Below, one piece after another: positions 11,011-22,537 of a stretch of 64,000 bases of DNA. Made by a program: the position numbers and the translations under genes. Where the stretch lies: contig JAPEVC010000159.1 of assembly GCA_027946555.1 (NCBI GenBank), positions 22,359-86,358 of the forward strand, in the 5' to 3' direction. The DNA is from Gnomoniopsis sp. IMI 355080. Its lineage: Eukaryota; Ascomycota; Sordariomycetes; Diaporthales; Gnomoniaceae. The notes below the pieces were generated by a model, which was not told where the DNA came from, did not search any database, and saw only the letters and a program-made list of their open reading frames with translations. Every line of letters begins with the position of its first letter. Positions within the stretch are counted from its first letter, which is position 1.

Positions 11011-13314
11011 TCAGTCGATCTTGGCATTGGCCAGACTCTTTGCTGTCGGATTGTTGATGTTGTTGACTTGCGTCATCGGGAGCTTCTTGTATTTGCTCTG
11101 CTTCCTGAGACGCTTGCGCGCTACCATCACCGGCACCGAGCTCTTAGTCACCAGGTAGTTGGAGAAGGAACCTAGAATGACACTGTAGTCGCACACAATA
11201 CATTAGCATTATTGGCAGGAATGAGAAGAGAAGGAAAGTCGAGCAAAACGTACCCCTTAAGCGCACTCTGCCCACGACTGCCCAGTATCACAAGCGTAGG
11301 GCTGACTACATCAATGATCTCCAAAATCTGATGCTTGGGGTTCTTGCAATGCAGCACCTCGACAATAACCCGGACTTGAAGCCTAGTCTTCCGGAGATAT
11401 TTCTTGACACGCTCGGTGATATCCTGTACCGCCATGTGACGTTCCTCTTCCGCTTTGGACCGCACTGGTACTGGAGAACCACGGCTCGAGCCTCCCTGTC
11501 GCACTTCGACGCTGCTACCGCCGGGCGTCACAGGCGCTTTGCTAGCCGTCATGTTGTTCAACGCCACGCCCTGATCGCGCATCGCTTTGCGTTCATCAGG
11601 CACTTGTGCGCTGCCATCGCGCGGCGCAATACCAATCTCCTCATCCACGCAGTACAGGCAAATCATAGTGTCACCATCGCGTAAGACAGTGCCCACCGCC
11701 CACTCGAGCGCATGCGTTGACTCGTCACTCAGATCCGTTGCGATAATGTACTTCCGTAGCGCACGTTCTTCTTCCTTAGCGGCTTGAACGACACTGGAGT
11801 ATTCACCCCGGTAGATGATACGAACGGCCCGGGCTGCATTCGGAGTGTTGACGATGGCGGTCTGCGAAAAGGAGAGCTTCTGGGCGCGCTTGATATCGAC
11901 GAGGTCGGCTTCGTCGTCCGAGTCCATTGGTGTCCGTGTGCCGGACAGCGGGCCCTCATCAAAGTTAGTAGTGGGGTGAACCTTTTTCGATTTTGACACG
12001 ACATCGCCTGAGGCGTCTGTGACTTTGATCTCCGGATCAACATCGAAGAGAGATCGGTATTTGGTCTGTGGGGCGACCTTCGCAACGTTGATTCCTAGAT
12101 TGAATGCGGTCAGATGATGAATTCGACTGCGCGCGTGAAAGCAAGCCCGGTCTTGCGAAGCGGGACATCATGAACTTACGCTCTTCCTCTGCAGCGGCAA
12201 GTAGACTCTTAGCCTCTCTGTTATCCGGAGCTTTGCCAGTCTTGTCGTCGAAGTCCCTGTCCGCCTTACGGCCACGGTTGCCCTCCTCCTGGGTAGAATA
12301 GCCCTCCTCGTCGCTACTATCGTCGAGCAGTTCATCCCCATCGGGGCTGAAGTAGTCCTTGACCAGTCTGCCACCGCCAGGTGAGTCTGCTGATTTCTTG
12401 CGAACCACGGTATTACCGAGCAGCCCGCCATGTCGTAGCCGATTCATATCCGACAGCTTCCTGTAGGCGTTGCTCATGTCGAGCTCCGGGTATGCCTTGT
12501 CCTGGAGTAAGGCGCGACCCGCAGGACTTAGGGTCCTACCCTGGATCAACGAGTTGCCTGGCGAGCCAGAACGCGCACCCAGACGTTGATGCGGAGACCT
12601 GGACTTGCTGCCCGGGCGCATCGATGGGCCCGCAATCGAATGGCGTCCTCTATCACCAGGGAAGGCGGGCAGACCAGGTATTTCGGTACCACGCTGTATG
12701 TGGGCCATGGCGGTTTGTTGTGCTTGAAGATCCTTCTTTTTACCTTGAAACACCCGTTTGGGCAGTATCTGGCCGGTGCTGGTCACTATGTCACCGAACT
12801 TGAACTGATTAATAGGGTCGAGGGCGCCGGAGGCTCTGGGGCCAAAGCCAACAGGCTGGGAGGAGACGTCGGACATGTGCCTGGGATGTGATGAGTTGGA
12901 TGCGTGAGCCAGCTGATTCGACTTTAGGACGGGTGAAGACGGGGTACTGAAGACACCTTTCGCAGAGGAGGCCGAGGGAGGAGGGCTGTCCATATCAAGC
13001 ATGCTTCGAACTGGCTGTTGCGAAAACCTAGCAGGGGTTGGACCTGTGGTAGGAGACATTGATTAGCGGCGAGTTGAGAAGGCGCGGGACTGCAAATACT
13101 GACCGATGTCCAACATGCTCCTCACAGGGGAACGAGGAGTGAACGGGGAGGCGGAACGAGGGTTGCTGAGAGCGCTTGGGGGTCTGTTTTTTCGGGCAGC
13201 TATCAAGGCCTCGACCTCGATCCTCTCCTCTTCCATGGCGGCTTCTAGACTCATAGTCTGCTGCTTCCTGGGCTGGGAGGTAGGGGCCCCAGGCCCTCTA
13301 TACGGTCCACTCAT
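11011..13314 (-). CDS. Universal stress protein (Usp domain) with long disordered N-terminus
   Basis: Four exons on the minus strand, 13314..13104, 13043..12180, 12094..11254 and 11182..11011, give 695 aa. The first ~400 residues are Ser/Pro/basic-rich and probably disordered, with two copies of an R-S-M-L-D motif (near 65 and 80) and an acidic patch before exon 3. The Usp domain spans about 472-655: KYIIATDLSDES at its start and the nucleotide-binding-type GSRG followed by GS-F-SNYL at its end, with a ~70-residue insert between. The C-terminus is basic. Usp proteins bind ATP or act in stress signalling; the fungal long form is common and its substrate is not known. The introns (60, 85 and 71 nt) have good consensus ends. 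The upstream leader is very long and CT-rich on the coding strand. Confidence 0.92.
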
Positions 13315-15248
13315 GGCGGAGATGGGAGCAAGTGATTGACGGTTGTCGTGTACGAGTTGAGGTTGGGCTTGATTCGATTGCGGGACTGGAGAGGTAGTCT
13401 GCTACCACGGATTGGCAACAAGCAGCAGTCGACAGACGACAGTATGACGACCGCAGCCTTGATCGGGGGCAAAGAGGTTCTCGAGTGTGATCGAGGTGAG
13501 AGTTCTGTATGTAATGTGTAATGTGTACTTGTGCTGCTCGAGGCAACTAGCGGGGGATAAGTCGTGGTCGTAGAGTGTGAATGTCGAGATCCAGTCGGGG
13601 AGTCAACAGCATCGTGGGTCGACAGGACGTGGCAGGCAGATTCAGTACAAAAAGGTGAGGCAACAGTCCTCAAATCATGGTCGCGCCTTGCGTGTCTGGT
13701 CTGCAGGAAGACGCAAGGGGAAGTCGTGCTTTCCTTATCGGTGGGAGCGATAGAGGACGGCGGGCGGGAAAGGTGAAGAAGGCGGTGGGAGGGTGGGAAT
13801 AAAAGAGGATGAAGCAGAGCCAGAATCCGGATTGGACTTGAGTCGAGCGGGTGCCCAGAACTCCAGACGCGATATCTGACTGATGCCAAGTCTTTTGGCG
13901 CTGAGGGGTTCCTGATGTGGGAGGGGCGAGAGTGTGCTGTAGCTCTGTGTTGGTAGGCTGATATTCCCGGATGAGTGGGTCGCGAATGGCAGGCTGCAGT
14001 AATGCCAATACTAATACTCGAAGGTGTGAGATGTGTGAGATGTGTGTGCAAGTGAGAGCTTGTTGGCTGATAAAAGGTCAAGAAGGTTATCCTGCGAGAG
14101 TAGAAAGTCAAAAGTCGAGAGAGTCAAGATTGTTATTATTACTATTGGCATGTCCCTTCCTTGATCAGCTGGTCTGTGCTGAGGCTCCGCGACAAGGTTC
14201 AGCCCTTCAGCTCGTTAAGTAGCTCCCGTCGGGCACCCGTTGGGTCAACATATACCTTAGGTAAATGGGCAATAGACAGCAACCGAGATTAGAAAAAAAC
14301 ATCGAACAAAAGGAGAATCTCAACGCAAGTCCTCTGAGTCCGGCATGGGCGGATGCCTCAAGCCCAGTAGATTGGCACTCGTGATCTTCATAGTTCCCGC
14401 CAAGAGTCTTGATGGTTCATGGTGGTTACGGAGTAATAACACAGTACCTACCATAGTACTTAGTACCTGTGTCCGGACAGCTTTCCCCACACGCTAATGA
14501 GCGCTGCAACTGGGAGGGACCCCGCTGTTCTAGACAGTCCCGAGAACAAGTTATCCCTGCTGCATTTGTATACTACTTCGCAATGTTGACGACACCTGAT
14601 GGGAATGACGATGAATACAGTATCAACATATGGAGTTGTCTTCCTGAGGTTTCCATTTGGATTGGCGAATACCCTCCTAGCCTCATCTGGCACCTAAAGA
14701 CACCGCAACGGTCATTGAGACCCGTTAGCCACCGGCCTAGAGTCACCCCTTTAAGCCTCGCTTGGCTTCAAGCTTCGCTAACCTGTGGGGCTCTGTCACA
14801 TGCACTTTCTGGTTACTACGTATGTATCTGGCCAGAGGGTACTGAATTCTTCGTCGGCTATGCTGTGGTTTTGGGCGGCTCGAGCTCACCTTTTTGCCCA
14901 GTGGTCTTATCTTGCCTGTACTTGCAAGTCAACCCAAAGTGGTTGGTCCGCTGCCCCTCGGAGCTTCCCGCAAGGCCCATAGATGCTTTGGCTTGTGACC
15001 TTGCGACTTGGCGAAGTTTATAGTATGCTTCTACACGCCATATGGAAAACAACAGAAATACGCAGATTATATCAGCACCTCAGAACTTGAATTAACATCA
15101 GGGCGCCATGTGTACTGCAGGTGAGAACTCTGCATGGCTACTGTACCGGCAGATCCAGGATTTATTCAGCAGTTCAGACTATTTGAGCTGCTCCATGTTA
15201 TATCGGCTATTACATGCTACTTCAAATTTCTAAACTACCTACCTACTG

Positions 15249-15284
15249 GAACGTAGGCCTGAACGTAGGCCTGAACGTAGGCCT
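15249..15284 (+). repeat. Three tandem copies of a 12-bp unit
   Basis: GAACGTAGGCCT is repeated three times without mismatch. The last copy forms the edge of the dispersed repeat at 15275..15382. Confidence 0.95.
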
Positions 15285-15382
15285 GGAAGCCCGGTGGATT
15301 CAAGAGAAAAGAGAAAAGGGCTAAGTCTAAGTCCCGGGCGGGATGATTTAATATACACATTGGGCGTGGCTGCATCGCTCCT
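15275..15382 (+). repeat. Dispersed repeat, copy 1 (degraded)
   Basis: About 107 bp that align without large gaps to 37775..37881: shared blocks include ACGTAGGCCT, GTGGATT, GAGAAAAGGG, AAGTCT and CATTGGGCGTG. Many differences are transitions. It is probably a remnant of a mobile element; no coding capacity remains. Confidence 0.75.
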
Positions 15383-16334
15383 TCCACCAGACACTACACA
15401 TTGACAAGACACGCTATACTTTTCAAGTAACAATTTAACTAGTATGAGCTCGCTGAGAATAGTAGCTATTCACAAAACAATTTGTAGAAGGGTCAATCCT
15501 TTTTAGTCAAGCTAATTCATTTTCTAACATGTTTGATTCATTACCACCACACTACTCAAGAGCGCACTTATACTAATTTGGTTTGTAAATTCCTATGCAT
15601 TTCGTTCGACTTAGAGGCATTTTTATGAGTCAAGGTTATCTCGCCGTACTTTTCTCCTCGTTGGGCGGCCTGGTGGCCTAAAAGGAATTATTGCGAGACA
15701 GTTAGCTGTGCATGTACAGCTCGCGTCAAATGCGAAGCACCCGTCCCAGCGCAGCTTACATTGTTTGGGAGTGCCACGAATATAGCTCTACCTAGGTAAC
15801 ATTAAGAGGCTGAATCCTTCCAACTATGAGACAGCTAATTTAAGCTTACGTTAGTTGACTTCAAATTGACTGTTCTTTCAATTCTGAAGTATACCTTAGC
15901 AGTCCCTAGCATTCTAGAATGGACCTAGCATTCCGGTATGGACAATTACTCAAAGCTACAATCCTGAATCATATTCCTCACACAGTCGCACGGAGGCTCC
16001 GGAAGTAGTTCCCCAAAGAGATTCTCTTGAGGGATTCAAAGAATAAGCTATCGCCAAAATATAGGTCATGATTTGAATAGCACGATCCAGTCGTGTGATA
16101 CACACTACATGCCCCTATATATAGACTATCTAGTTCCTCGAAGCCAGCGAAGCTCTAGATCACAAAACCAAAATCCACCCCTTCCCTCTCCCTAAATCCT
16201 TGCTTTAGACAACAACCAGAGCGCCAACAACCACGTAAAGCTCAAGCGCGGGACGGTCTCAGCACTGAAAGCTATCAACGCAATAAGATATTTCCTGTGA
16301 AAACTTACGAGGCCTTACCCGCAATGCTGGTCTT

Positions 16335-16506
16335 GGCGGTGGCCTTTGAGGTCTTGTGTGTCTTGGTGGACGGTGAGGTTTTGCTTGTCGTGGCGGTAGC
16401 CATTGTGGTCTTGTGTGTTGTGGCGGAGGGTGAAGGTTTGCTTGTCGTCGCGGTGTCCAATGTGGTCTTCTGTGTCTTAAGCAAGCGGTGAGGTTTTGCT
16501 TGACGT
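16335..16506 (-). repeat. 57-bp tandem repeat in a Ser/Thr-rich tail
   Basis: Three consecutive units on the minus strand: 16506..16449 (58 nt), 16448..16392 (57 nt) and 16391..16335 (57 nt), each starting ACGNCAAGCAAA. The intact units encode 19 residues rich in Thr, Ser and Lys. The first unit has one extra T, which creates the stop at 16477-16479. Confidence 0.9.
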
Positions 16507-17304
16507 GGTGGCGGATGGTTGGCCACTGGTGCGAGAGCAAGATGAAGCATCTCTCTTGCACTTCACATCGCCGAAGTTCAGCTTGCTCATCTCGTCCGCG
16601 AGCGGATCGCTATCCGTCTCAGGATCCCATCGATACACTTTGAGCTTGAGTCCCGAATCCCCTACCTTGACTATGGGGATCCTGATGGGGTTGACATTCT
16701 TATCCTGCATTGCGTCCAGCTTGCCTTGCGCCTCCTTGGAGTAGGTCATAGCGATGGCGACCTTTTCGAAGTCCTGATATTGCGTTTTCAGCTTGCCCTC
16801 CAGTTTCTTCATATCCTGCTCAAACGCTGTGGCCACCTTAGTTCCTGCCAAGGAGTTCTTGTTCTCACACTTCAACTCGACGATCATCCCATTCCTTTTC
16901 AATTGCTCCGAAGGGTCAAGGGTAAAATCCGCAGCTTGCGAACTCCCATCGTACACCTGGATCTCCCGGACTCTTTTGTTGGATTTGTACTCCATGAGGT
17001 TTCTGAGATAGACCTCAAACTCGAACTGCATCCATGCTTCCCAGCCGCCATCGGTGAGATCCGCGTAATAAATTTTCTTCTTCGTTTCCTCATTACCTAA
17101 CCATGAGAACAAGTGCTCATCAAGGTCGAATGGAGTCTTGCCCATTGACGGTGCACTGCTTATTTGAGTGTTTTTCTCTGGGGTTTTGGGGGTCGTCCTT
17201 ATATTTAGATCCGAGAACTGAATATCTTTGGCAACGTGTGATGGAGCTGCGAGAGTCGATGCAAGGATGCTGCTCGCAACGAATAAATTGAAAAGGAAAC
17301 GCAT
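16477..17304 (-). CDS. Secreted protein with PD-(D/E)XK-like signature, truncated tail
   Basis: A single exon of 275 aa. Residues 1-20 are a signal peptide (basic start, hydrophobic core, ending TLAA). The middle holds the residue pattern of PD-(D/E)XK nuclease-like folds: E95/E97 in a helix, D126 in AADF, and E143-x-K145 in VELKCEN on a predicted strand. I infer a nuclease-like fold from this pattern only; the family is not recognised by name. The last residues enter a 57-bp Ser/Thr repeat and stop in its first unit because of a 1-nt insertion. In the other frame the tail would run to 16305, and a possible further exon (16205..16257, donor GTAAGG at 16318) encodes a hydrophobic GPI-like end. 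The gene may therefore have coded for a wall- or membrane-anchored form. Confidence 0.75.
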   Translation of the reverse strand: MRFLFNLFVASSILASTLAAPSHVAKDIQFSDLNIRTTPKTPEKNTQISSAPSMGKTPFDLDEHLFSWLGNEETKKKIYYADLTDGGWEAWMQFEFEVYLRNLMEYKSNKRVREIQVYDGSSQAADFTLDPSEQLKRNGMIVELKCENKNSLAGTKVATAFEQDMKKLEGKLKTQYQDFEKVAIAMTYSKEAQGKLDAMQDKNVNPIRIPIVKVGDSGLKLKVYRWDPETDSDPLADEMSKLNFGDVKCKRDASSCSRTSGQPSATTSSKTSPLA

Positions 17305-18496
17305 TTCGATACAAGTTTACACCAGGTAATTATTGAATCAAGCAAGGAATGAACAAAAGAACGAAACATACACGACTCTGTCAAGATATCTCAATTAGAT
17401 TGGGAAACTTGATGTGTATTGAAAGTAAGGAGTTTGTTTGGACACTTGTTGTCCGAAGATGAGCCTGATCCAGCAGTCTCGAAAAGTGAAGGTAGTTGAA
17501 GATGATGCGGAATTAATTATTGAAAAACTGTAGTGGTGGAAGATGAGCTGCCTTTTATGTACAAAATCTTTTTTATGAAGCGTCTAGGTATTTTGAAAGT
17601 CATGTCAACCTGTTTCTAATTCCAAGATGCTCGCGAGAAAAGGCCAAAGGGATACTATCAAAAGCATCAGACCAAAAAGAGGCCCGGGAAATGATTGCAT
17701 ATCAGGTGTTCTTACTAAGATTTAGCTTATTTGACCACCAACAGCAGTTTCAAAATCTCAATAATCACTTGCGGCGTAGCAAAGTCCAAAAACTATCACA
17801 GTGGAATATCAGGTAGCTTATATGAAATGGCAAGATCTAGGGTTGTCGTCTTAACTAACTCTCGTGGGAACCACGTTGGTAGGCATCTAGCAAATACTCA
17901 ACTTTGACCCTTTGAGACCTAACCAGCGTAAGGAGGCTATAGTATTCTATAGACTTGAGATGCTTACTAACGAATTTCAGACTTCACAAGAGCCTCACCC
18001 AGGCCTCGAATGAGCATGATTCAGTGCGAGAGACCGCGTTTGACGAGTTGAGCTTCATGCTGGTGAATGACCAACAAGATGACAGGAACCGACAGTGCAG
18101 GGCAGCCAAGGTGTTGAAATTGGGTCTATTGCAACAGTGATCGAATCCCTTACGTGAGCAGTTATCACCAACAGCCACCAGTCATAATCCTTGAATAGGC
18201 GAGGCGCAGGAATTTGGGGGCCTTGTTGGGCTGACGGGGTAGCCATCGTGGCAGCCGCGTCGGGAATTGGGGCCCGTCAAGTCTGTTGGAAAGATTTCAG
18301 CTCCTTTTGAGTCTTCGAAGCTTATTGGACTGAAGCTCCTCAGAAATAAACCAGTGCTCTTCTTTCGAAGGCGATTTGGACACTCGTCACATCCACTGTA
18401 GATTTTCAAGCTGACTTCAGTCCCGTATCCCAAGTCTCGGCGACGAAAACACATTAGTATGGAAAGACTGCCCACTCCTATTATTTCTCTGTCCAA
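17305..18496. other. Intergenic
   Basis: The promoter side of the secreted PD-(D/E)XK-like gene. No gene seen. Confidence 0.55.
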
Positions 18497-19816
18497 CTAT
18501 ATAGGCTCCCAGCTTAAGATAAATGAAGCACGCCGGCTTTTAGCCATGGAGTGTGAGTTTGAGCTCATGTCGGTCATCATGTCATACGCGAACTTTGCCG
18601 GGGCCCTCAGCGCTTCGGGGAATATATCTTCACCACCAGGGAATGGCCCGTCAACCCTCGACATGAATTCGGCAGGTAATCTGGGCCAGTATATCCAGTT
18701 AATCACTACAAAAACCACATAATAGCGACGTCCATTGGCCTCAAACTCCAGATCCAGGTCGCAATCTGCCGCGAACGCGTCCTGAGTCTTGCTATCCATA
18801 CCTATAAAATTGTGGAGAAGGGATTTGGTACGCCTAGCCGTCCACCTCTCAAAAGCAAACGCCACTGCCGACGGGTAGTCGCGCTTCCAGTCGGGCCGCG
18901 GGACGCCGTCGACGAGCCAGTATAGTAAATTGTTATTGTCCGAATGTATCAGGTCTAGGATCGCCTGGACTTTGCCCCCGCGGAACTGCTCTCTCCCATC
19001 GGGCCCCGGTCTTGCCCAGCGTGGATTCCACTCGATTGCAACTCGAAGAAAGCCTGACAAGATACAGGCTTGTTTCCACTTATCGAGCGAGAACTGGTAT
19101 AAACCCTCCTCGAGCAAGGGCGTGGCACGGCCGTGCCGGTCGTGCAGGCGCAGAACGACAAGGTCCAGCGGTGCTCGAACACCCGGCAACAGATCTGAAT
19201 GATGGCCATACTCGGGCTCGCTGTGTTTATCTGCGTATTGTGCCTCCCAAACATCCAAAGATCGTGGACGATAAAGTCGCCCATTGCTGCGATAGATGTC
19301 GATATCATGAGGGTAGTACTTGGGGTAGTACTCTTGAATGTATTCACAGGCAACGCTCCGTGATAGGCTGCACGTTGATAGCAGTGTGGTGACCCGGGTG
19401 TAGATAGATAGTTCCCTACAGCGGCGCGTATACGCCAGCTCTTCAGCAACCCACTTGGGCGGGTCACCGGCGCCTTCCTCCTCAGTTGGCCCTGCTGCAC
19501 CGTATACGGACGGCGGGACAGGGACCAAGTACTGAAAAAAAAGCCCTGTGGGTCTGTCATAGTGCCACCGGTAGTGTTTATGATCTCTGCTGAGCTCCCA
19601 TTGCTCGTGCGCCATCTTCAAGCGCCCTAAATCTACGTAATTATCCGGCAGATTGCCATCGGGGCAGCGTTCGTGTGTGAATCGGAGAGCTTCGTGTATG
19701 TAGCGCGGTTCATGAGGGCGACCTTCGATTTCTACCCAGTGTACGCCGCGGTAGGGAAGCACCAATTTCCATATGGCCAATTGCAGCTCGATCGCAAGGT
19801 CGTTGAAATTCGCCAT
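18497..19816 (-). CDS. 2EXR domain protein
   Basis: A single exon of 439 aa. The N-terminus FNDLAIELQLAIWKLVLP followed by RGVHWVEIEG matches the fungal 2EXR domain (F-x-x-L-P-x-E-L-x-x-x-I-W pattern), a large family with an F-box-like start. Later residues include the usual CRELSIYTRVTTLLSTCSLS segment (a family element of the type L-L-x-x-C-x-x-S-R) and a C-terminal part without known motifs. No signal peptide or membrane segment is seen. The function of 2EXR proteins is not established. The coding frame is intact and the start ATG at 19816 precedes the domain directly. Confidence 0.85.
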   Translation of the reverse strand: MANFNDLAIELQLAIWKLVLPYRGVHWVEIEGRPHEPRYIHEALRFTHERCPDGNLPDNYVDLGRLKMAHEQWELSRDHKHYRWHYDRPTGLFFQYLVPVPPSVYGAAGPTEEEGAGDPPKWVAEELAYTRRCRELSIYTRVTTLLSTCSLSRSVACEYIQEYYPKYYPHDIDIYRSNGRLYRPRSLDVWEAQYADKHSEPEYGHHSDLLPGVRAPLDLVVLRLHDRHGRATPLLEEGLYQFSLDKWKQACILSGFLRVAIEWNPRWARPGPDGREQFRGGKVQAILDLIHSDNNNLLYWLVDGVPRPDWKRDYPSAVAFAFERWTARRTKSLLHNFIGMDSKTQDAFAADCDLDLEFEANGRRYYVVFVVINWIYWPRLPAEFMSRVDGPFPGGEDIFPEALRAPAKFAYDMMTDMSSNSHSMAKSRRASFILSWEPI

Positions 19817-21164
19817 ATTTTTGAGCGGTTGGTTTTTGGGTTCTTCTATGCAATGAGTGGTCTGTGGGTGTTGTTTTGAAGAAGTGACTGACGCTGGAGT
19901 GGGTGAAAGCGGATTCTTGCATTTTTTCTTCTTCCTTTTTCCTCAAGAGGGCTAAATGCGACAGAGTGGCGCAGCACGGTAACATGATCCTGCAAGATAT
20001 TCTAGGCAACAAACACCCAGCAGCCACGCCTTGCGAACTCTGCTTAGATACTTAGGTAACTTTAGGAGTTTGTTCAATACCGCTGATATTCTGCACAAAA
20101 TGTTGAATATGCTTACTTACCAATTTAGTAAAATATAAAATCAGCTTCACGCGTTCCAATGTTAGTAAGCCGGAACCTATTCGTCCATATATTTGCACAC
20201 GCGCAAATGGACACCCTGTATCTCAGGTGATTGCTTTTGCGTGCGACTTTATTTGCGACAAGTCACGAGAAATCGCCGTCGTAGCTCGAGCTGCTCAAGC
20301 GAGGTCAACGCGAAGCAGAGGATATCAAGCCCTGCTGGCCTACAAGAAAGAGACTTTCCCTGCGGTCCCAGCTACTTATATATATCCTGCACCTGAAAGC
20401 TCTAAATTGGCGCTGAAACTTCCATCTAGGAGGGAAGCAATGTGTGGCGAGAGGGTACAGCCAATGGAACAAATATGGCGATCGATTTCGCGTACGGCAA
20501 ACTGTGAATACATCCAATACTATTAAGCGACACATAAGTTATTCACGCTGGCTTCCTTACCTCGGGTACTCACTTGACTCGAAATAAATGGTTGCACAGA
20601 TGGTTCTGGAAGATGTAGAGAGAAATGGCTTGTAGGTCCCCCTAAATTGCAAAGCTGAAGCCTTAGGACAGGTCTCCGCACAGCAGTGCGTCATGATCTT
20701 TACATCACGATCCATCCTACCCTCCCCAAATTAGGTCAAACGCATGAGTCGGTCATTATAAATTGCTGAGAATCTGAGATGTCTTGTCCGCATGTGAGAG
20801 ATCATCACCTTCGAACTAGAACAATATCCGACTGTCACCGACTACCTAGATAACCTTCGTGAGAAAAAGTCCCATACCAGAAGCTTGCTTTGATAGAGAC
20901 CTTTGTACTTTCACATGTTAGCGTAGAACAATACAAGCAGTAACAAGCGTGCCCCCGTGCTCTCTTAGTGCGTGCTCGAGCTTGAACCACTGGGCCAGCT
21001 GGAGCGCTTTATATGGAGGTTACCTGCCCTCAATTCAAACTTCTGTGCTTGACTACACTTGTTGTACTCATTTCAAACGTAGCAACACTGCCTTATTGCT
21101 CTCGTTACACGCACCGTCACTTCAGGGCGGCAAAAGATCGTTTACTGCTTCCTATCAAAATACC
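19817..21164. other. Divergent intergenic region
   Basis: 5' flanks of the 2EXR (-) and HsbA-like (+) genes. It contains degenerate palindromes (ACTTAGGTA near 20049, ACCTAGATA near 20843). No gene seen. Confidence 0.55.
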
Positions 21165-21770
21165 ATGCGCATCAGATTTCTCATCTTTCCAATCCTCCTC
21201 GGCATAAGTACCGTGCATGCCGATGAGGATGTGGATAGAATCATTGCAGCTATCGACAGTATCTCAAATGTCACGGGAACACTCGGCCAGGCACTACACA
21301 GCTGGACCGGTGCTTGGTCAGACTTAGAAATGGCAAAACTTCCATTCCTATCTCACACTCTTTTAAAGCAAATCAACACGGCCACCACGACGGCGAGGAA
21401 GTCCAGGAAACTGGACGATGTCGAGTCTATCGACATACAAGAACCGGCACACAGACTAGTCGCAGATACCAACATCACTCTGATCCACGCCATCGAGGCC
21501 AAGCAGAAATTGGAAGAGAACAATCCATACCTCCTCGTTCCTGGCATAAGACTGACGCTTCTACACACTCTGAAAAAGCAAATATTGGCATCTGCGCAAC
21601 TTTCGCAAGCGATGTTCGATGTCTTTACCGGAAGTTGGGGAAAAGATGATGCCAATAGGACGGGGGTAGCCATTCAAGGACTGTTCAATAATGCGATAGC
21701 CATTTACGAGGGAAGTGTGCCTCCAGCAAGGACGCTTCAGGGCAAACTCTCAGTGAACAACGAAGGATGA
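21165..21770 (+). CDS. HsbA-like secreted cell-wall protein
   Basis: 201 aa. I chose the ATG at 21165 because it starts a clean signal peptide (MRIRFLIFPILLGISTVHA); the frame is open 216 nt further upstream but that part has no signal. The mature protein is a cysteine-free, mostly helical chain with alternating hydrophobic residues, as in HsbA (hydrophobic surface binding protein A) and the related galactomannoprotein antigens: an early IIAAIDSISNVTGTLGQAL helix, a central A-HRLVADTNITLI helix and a C-terminal region with FNNAIAIY. HsbA proteins bind hydrophobic surfaces or cutinase during growth on plant wax or polymers. There are three N-glycosylation sequons (NVT, NIT, NRT). It lies 767 nt before the next secreted protein gene on the same strand. 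Confidence 0.8.
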   Translation: MRIRFLIFPILLGISTVHADEDVDRIIAAIDSISNVTGTLGQALHSWTGAWSDLEMAKLPFLSHTLLKQINTATTTARKSRKLDDVESIDIQEPAHRLVADTNITLIHAIEAKQKLEENNPYLLVPGIRLTLLHTLKKQILASAQLSQAMFDVFTGSWGKDDANRTGVAIQGLFNNAIAIYEGSVPPARTLQGKLSVNNEG

Positions 21771-22537
21771 GACGAGAATTCTTGCCAGGTTTGATGTATT
21801 TCTTCATGCAATGCGCGTATTGGTTGCTTGCTGCCTTGTCTGCAAATATTATATATATATACTTGGATAGGATCTACGCCGACCTTATAATGCTTGAATT
21901 TTCGTTCCAGTTGGCCATGTACTCAATGGAGGAAAATTAATACATTTTTGATAGTTGGGAAACGATGATGTTCATGTCCGAAGCATGATGTGCCTATCCG
22001 GCGTGGGAGTTATGTGAGTAGAGTTAAATGCAATGACGGGTAGGACGTCCAAGTCCAAATCCAGAATGCCTCACCCTAAGTCTCCTCAAGCGACTACCTA
22101 CCTAGGTAGGTGTATAAGTACTGACTCTTTTGATCTCACTATAGTGATCCGGTCGTGAACCATGCCGCTGGAATTTTGCATATGAAGTCGCCGTGCTGTG
22201 TCCAAACCAGGCCTGATTTTGTTTCTGCAAACTAAATCGGTTGACATCCGGCTTGCGTGTTACAACAATCACGGAAGCCGTTAGTGTGTTTGATACCCGT
22301 CTTTTAAGCAAACACTTCCAGCCATGGTAATATTATTCGGTCGAAAATATTCTTGCCCTGAAAAGTTTGGTCATTGCTGAATTCATTTTGAACTACAAAG
22401 CTTCCAGCTGACTGTCTCCAATGCAGACTTGGGCCGCTGACCTCGGAATTATTCGACCTTGTGCACGCGATCATTCATTCTTCCCCATACGTGATTCAAA
22501 ATATCACAGCTCCAAGGTCTTCAAAGCAACAATCAGC
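21771..22537. other. Intergenic between two secreted protein genes
   Basis: AT-rich 3' flank of the HsbA-like gene, then the extended palindrome at 22094-22112 and the Hce2 promoter side. Confidence 0.55.
22094..22112. repeat. Extended TACCTAGGTA palindrome, copy 4
   Basis: Symmetry extends over ACCTACCTAGGTAGGT. It lies between the HsbA-like and Hce2-like genes. Confidence 0.9.

Larger units (their letters stand above)
13315..16476. other. Long leader of the USP gene and intergenic region
   Basis: From 13315 to ~14150 the minus strand is CT-rich, probably promoter and 5' leader of the USP gene. Beyond it lie the 12-bp tandem repeat, dispersed repeat copy 1, a palindrome copy (15789) and the orphaned tail of the 16477..17304 gene (16205-16476). 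No other gene is supported. Confidence 0.55.

Noticed and set aside
13311..14111. 266-codon open frame upstream of and just overlapping the USP start
   Set aside because: It starts with TTG, has no ATG inside, is low-complexity Ser/Thr/His/Pro from a CT-rich leader and has no domain.
14469..15023. 184-codon open frame
   Set aside because: It starts with GTG and has no family, signal or membrane features.
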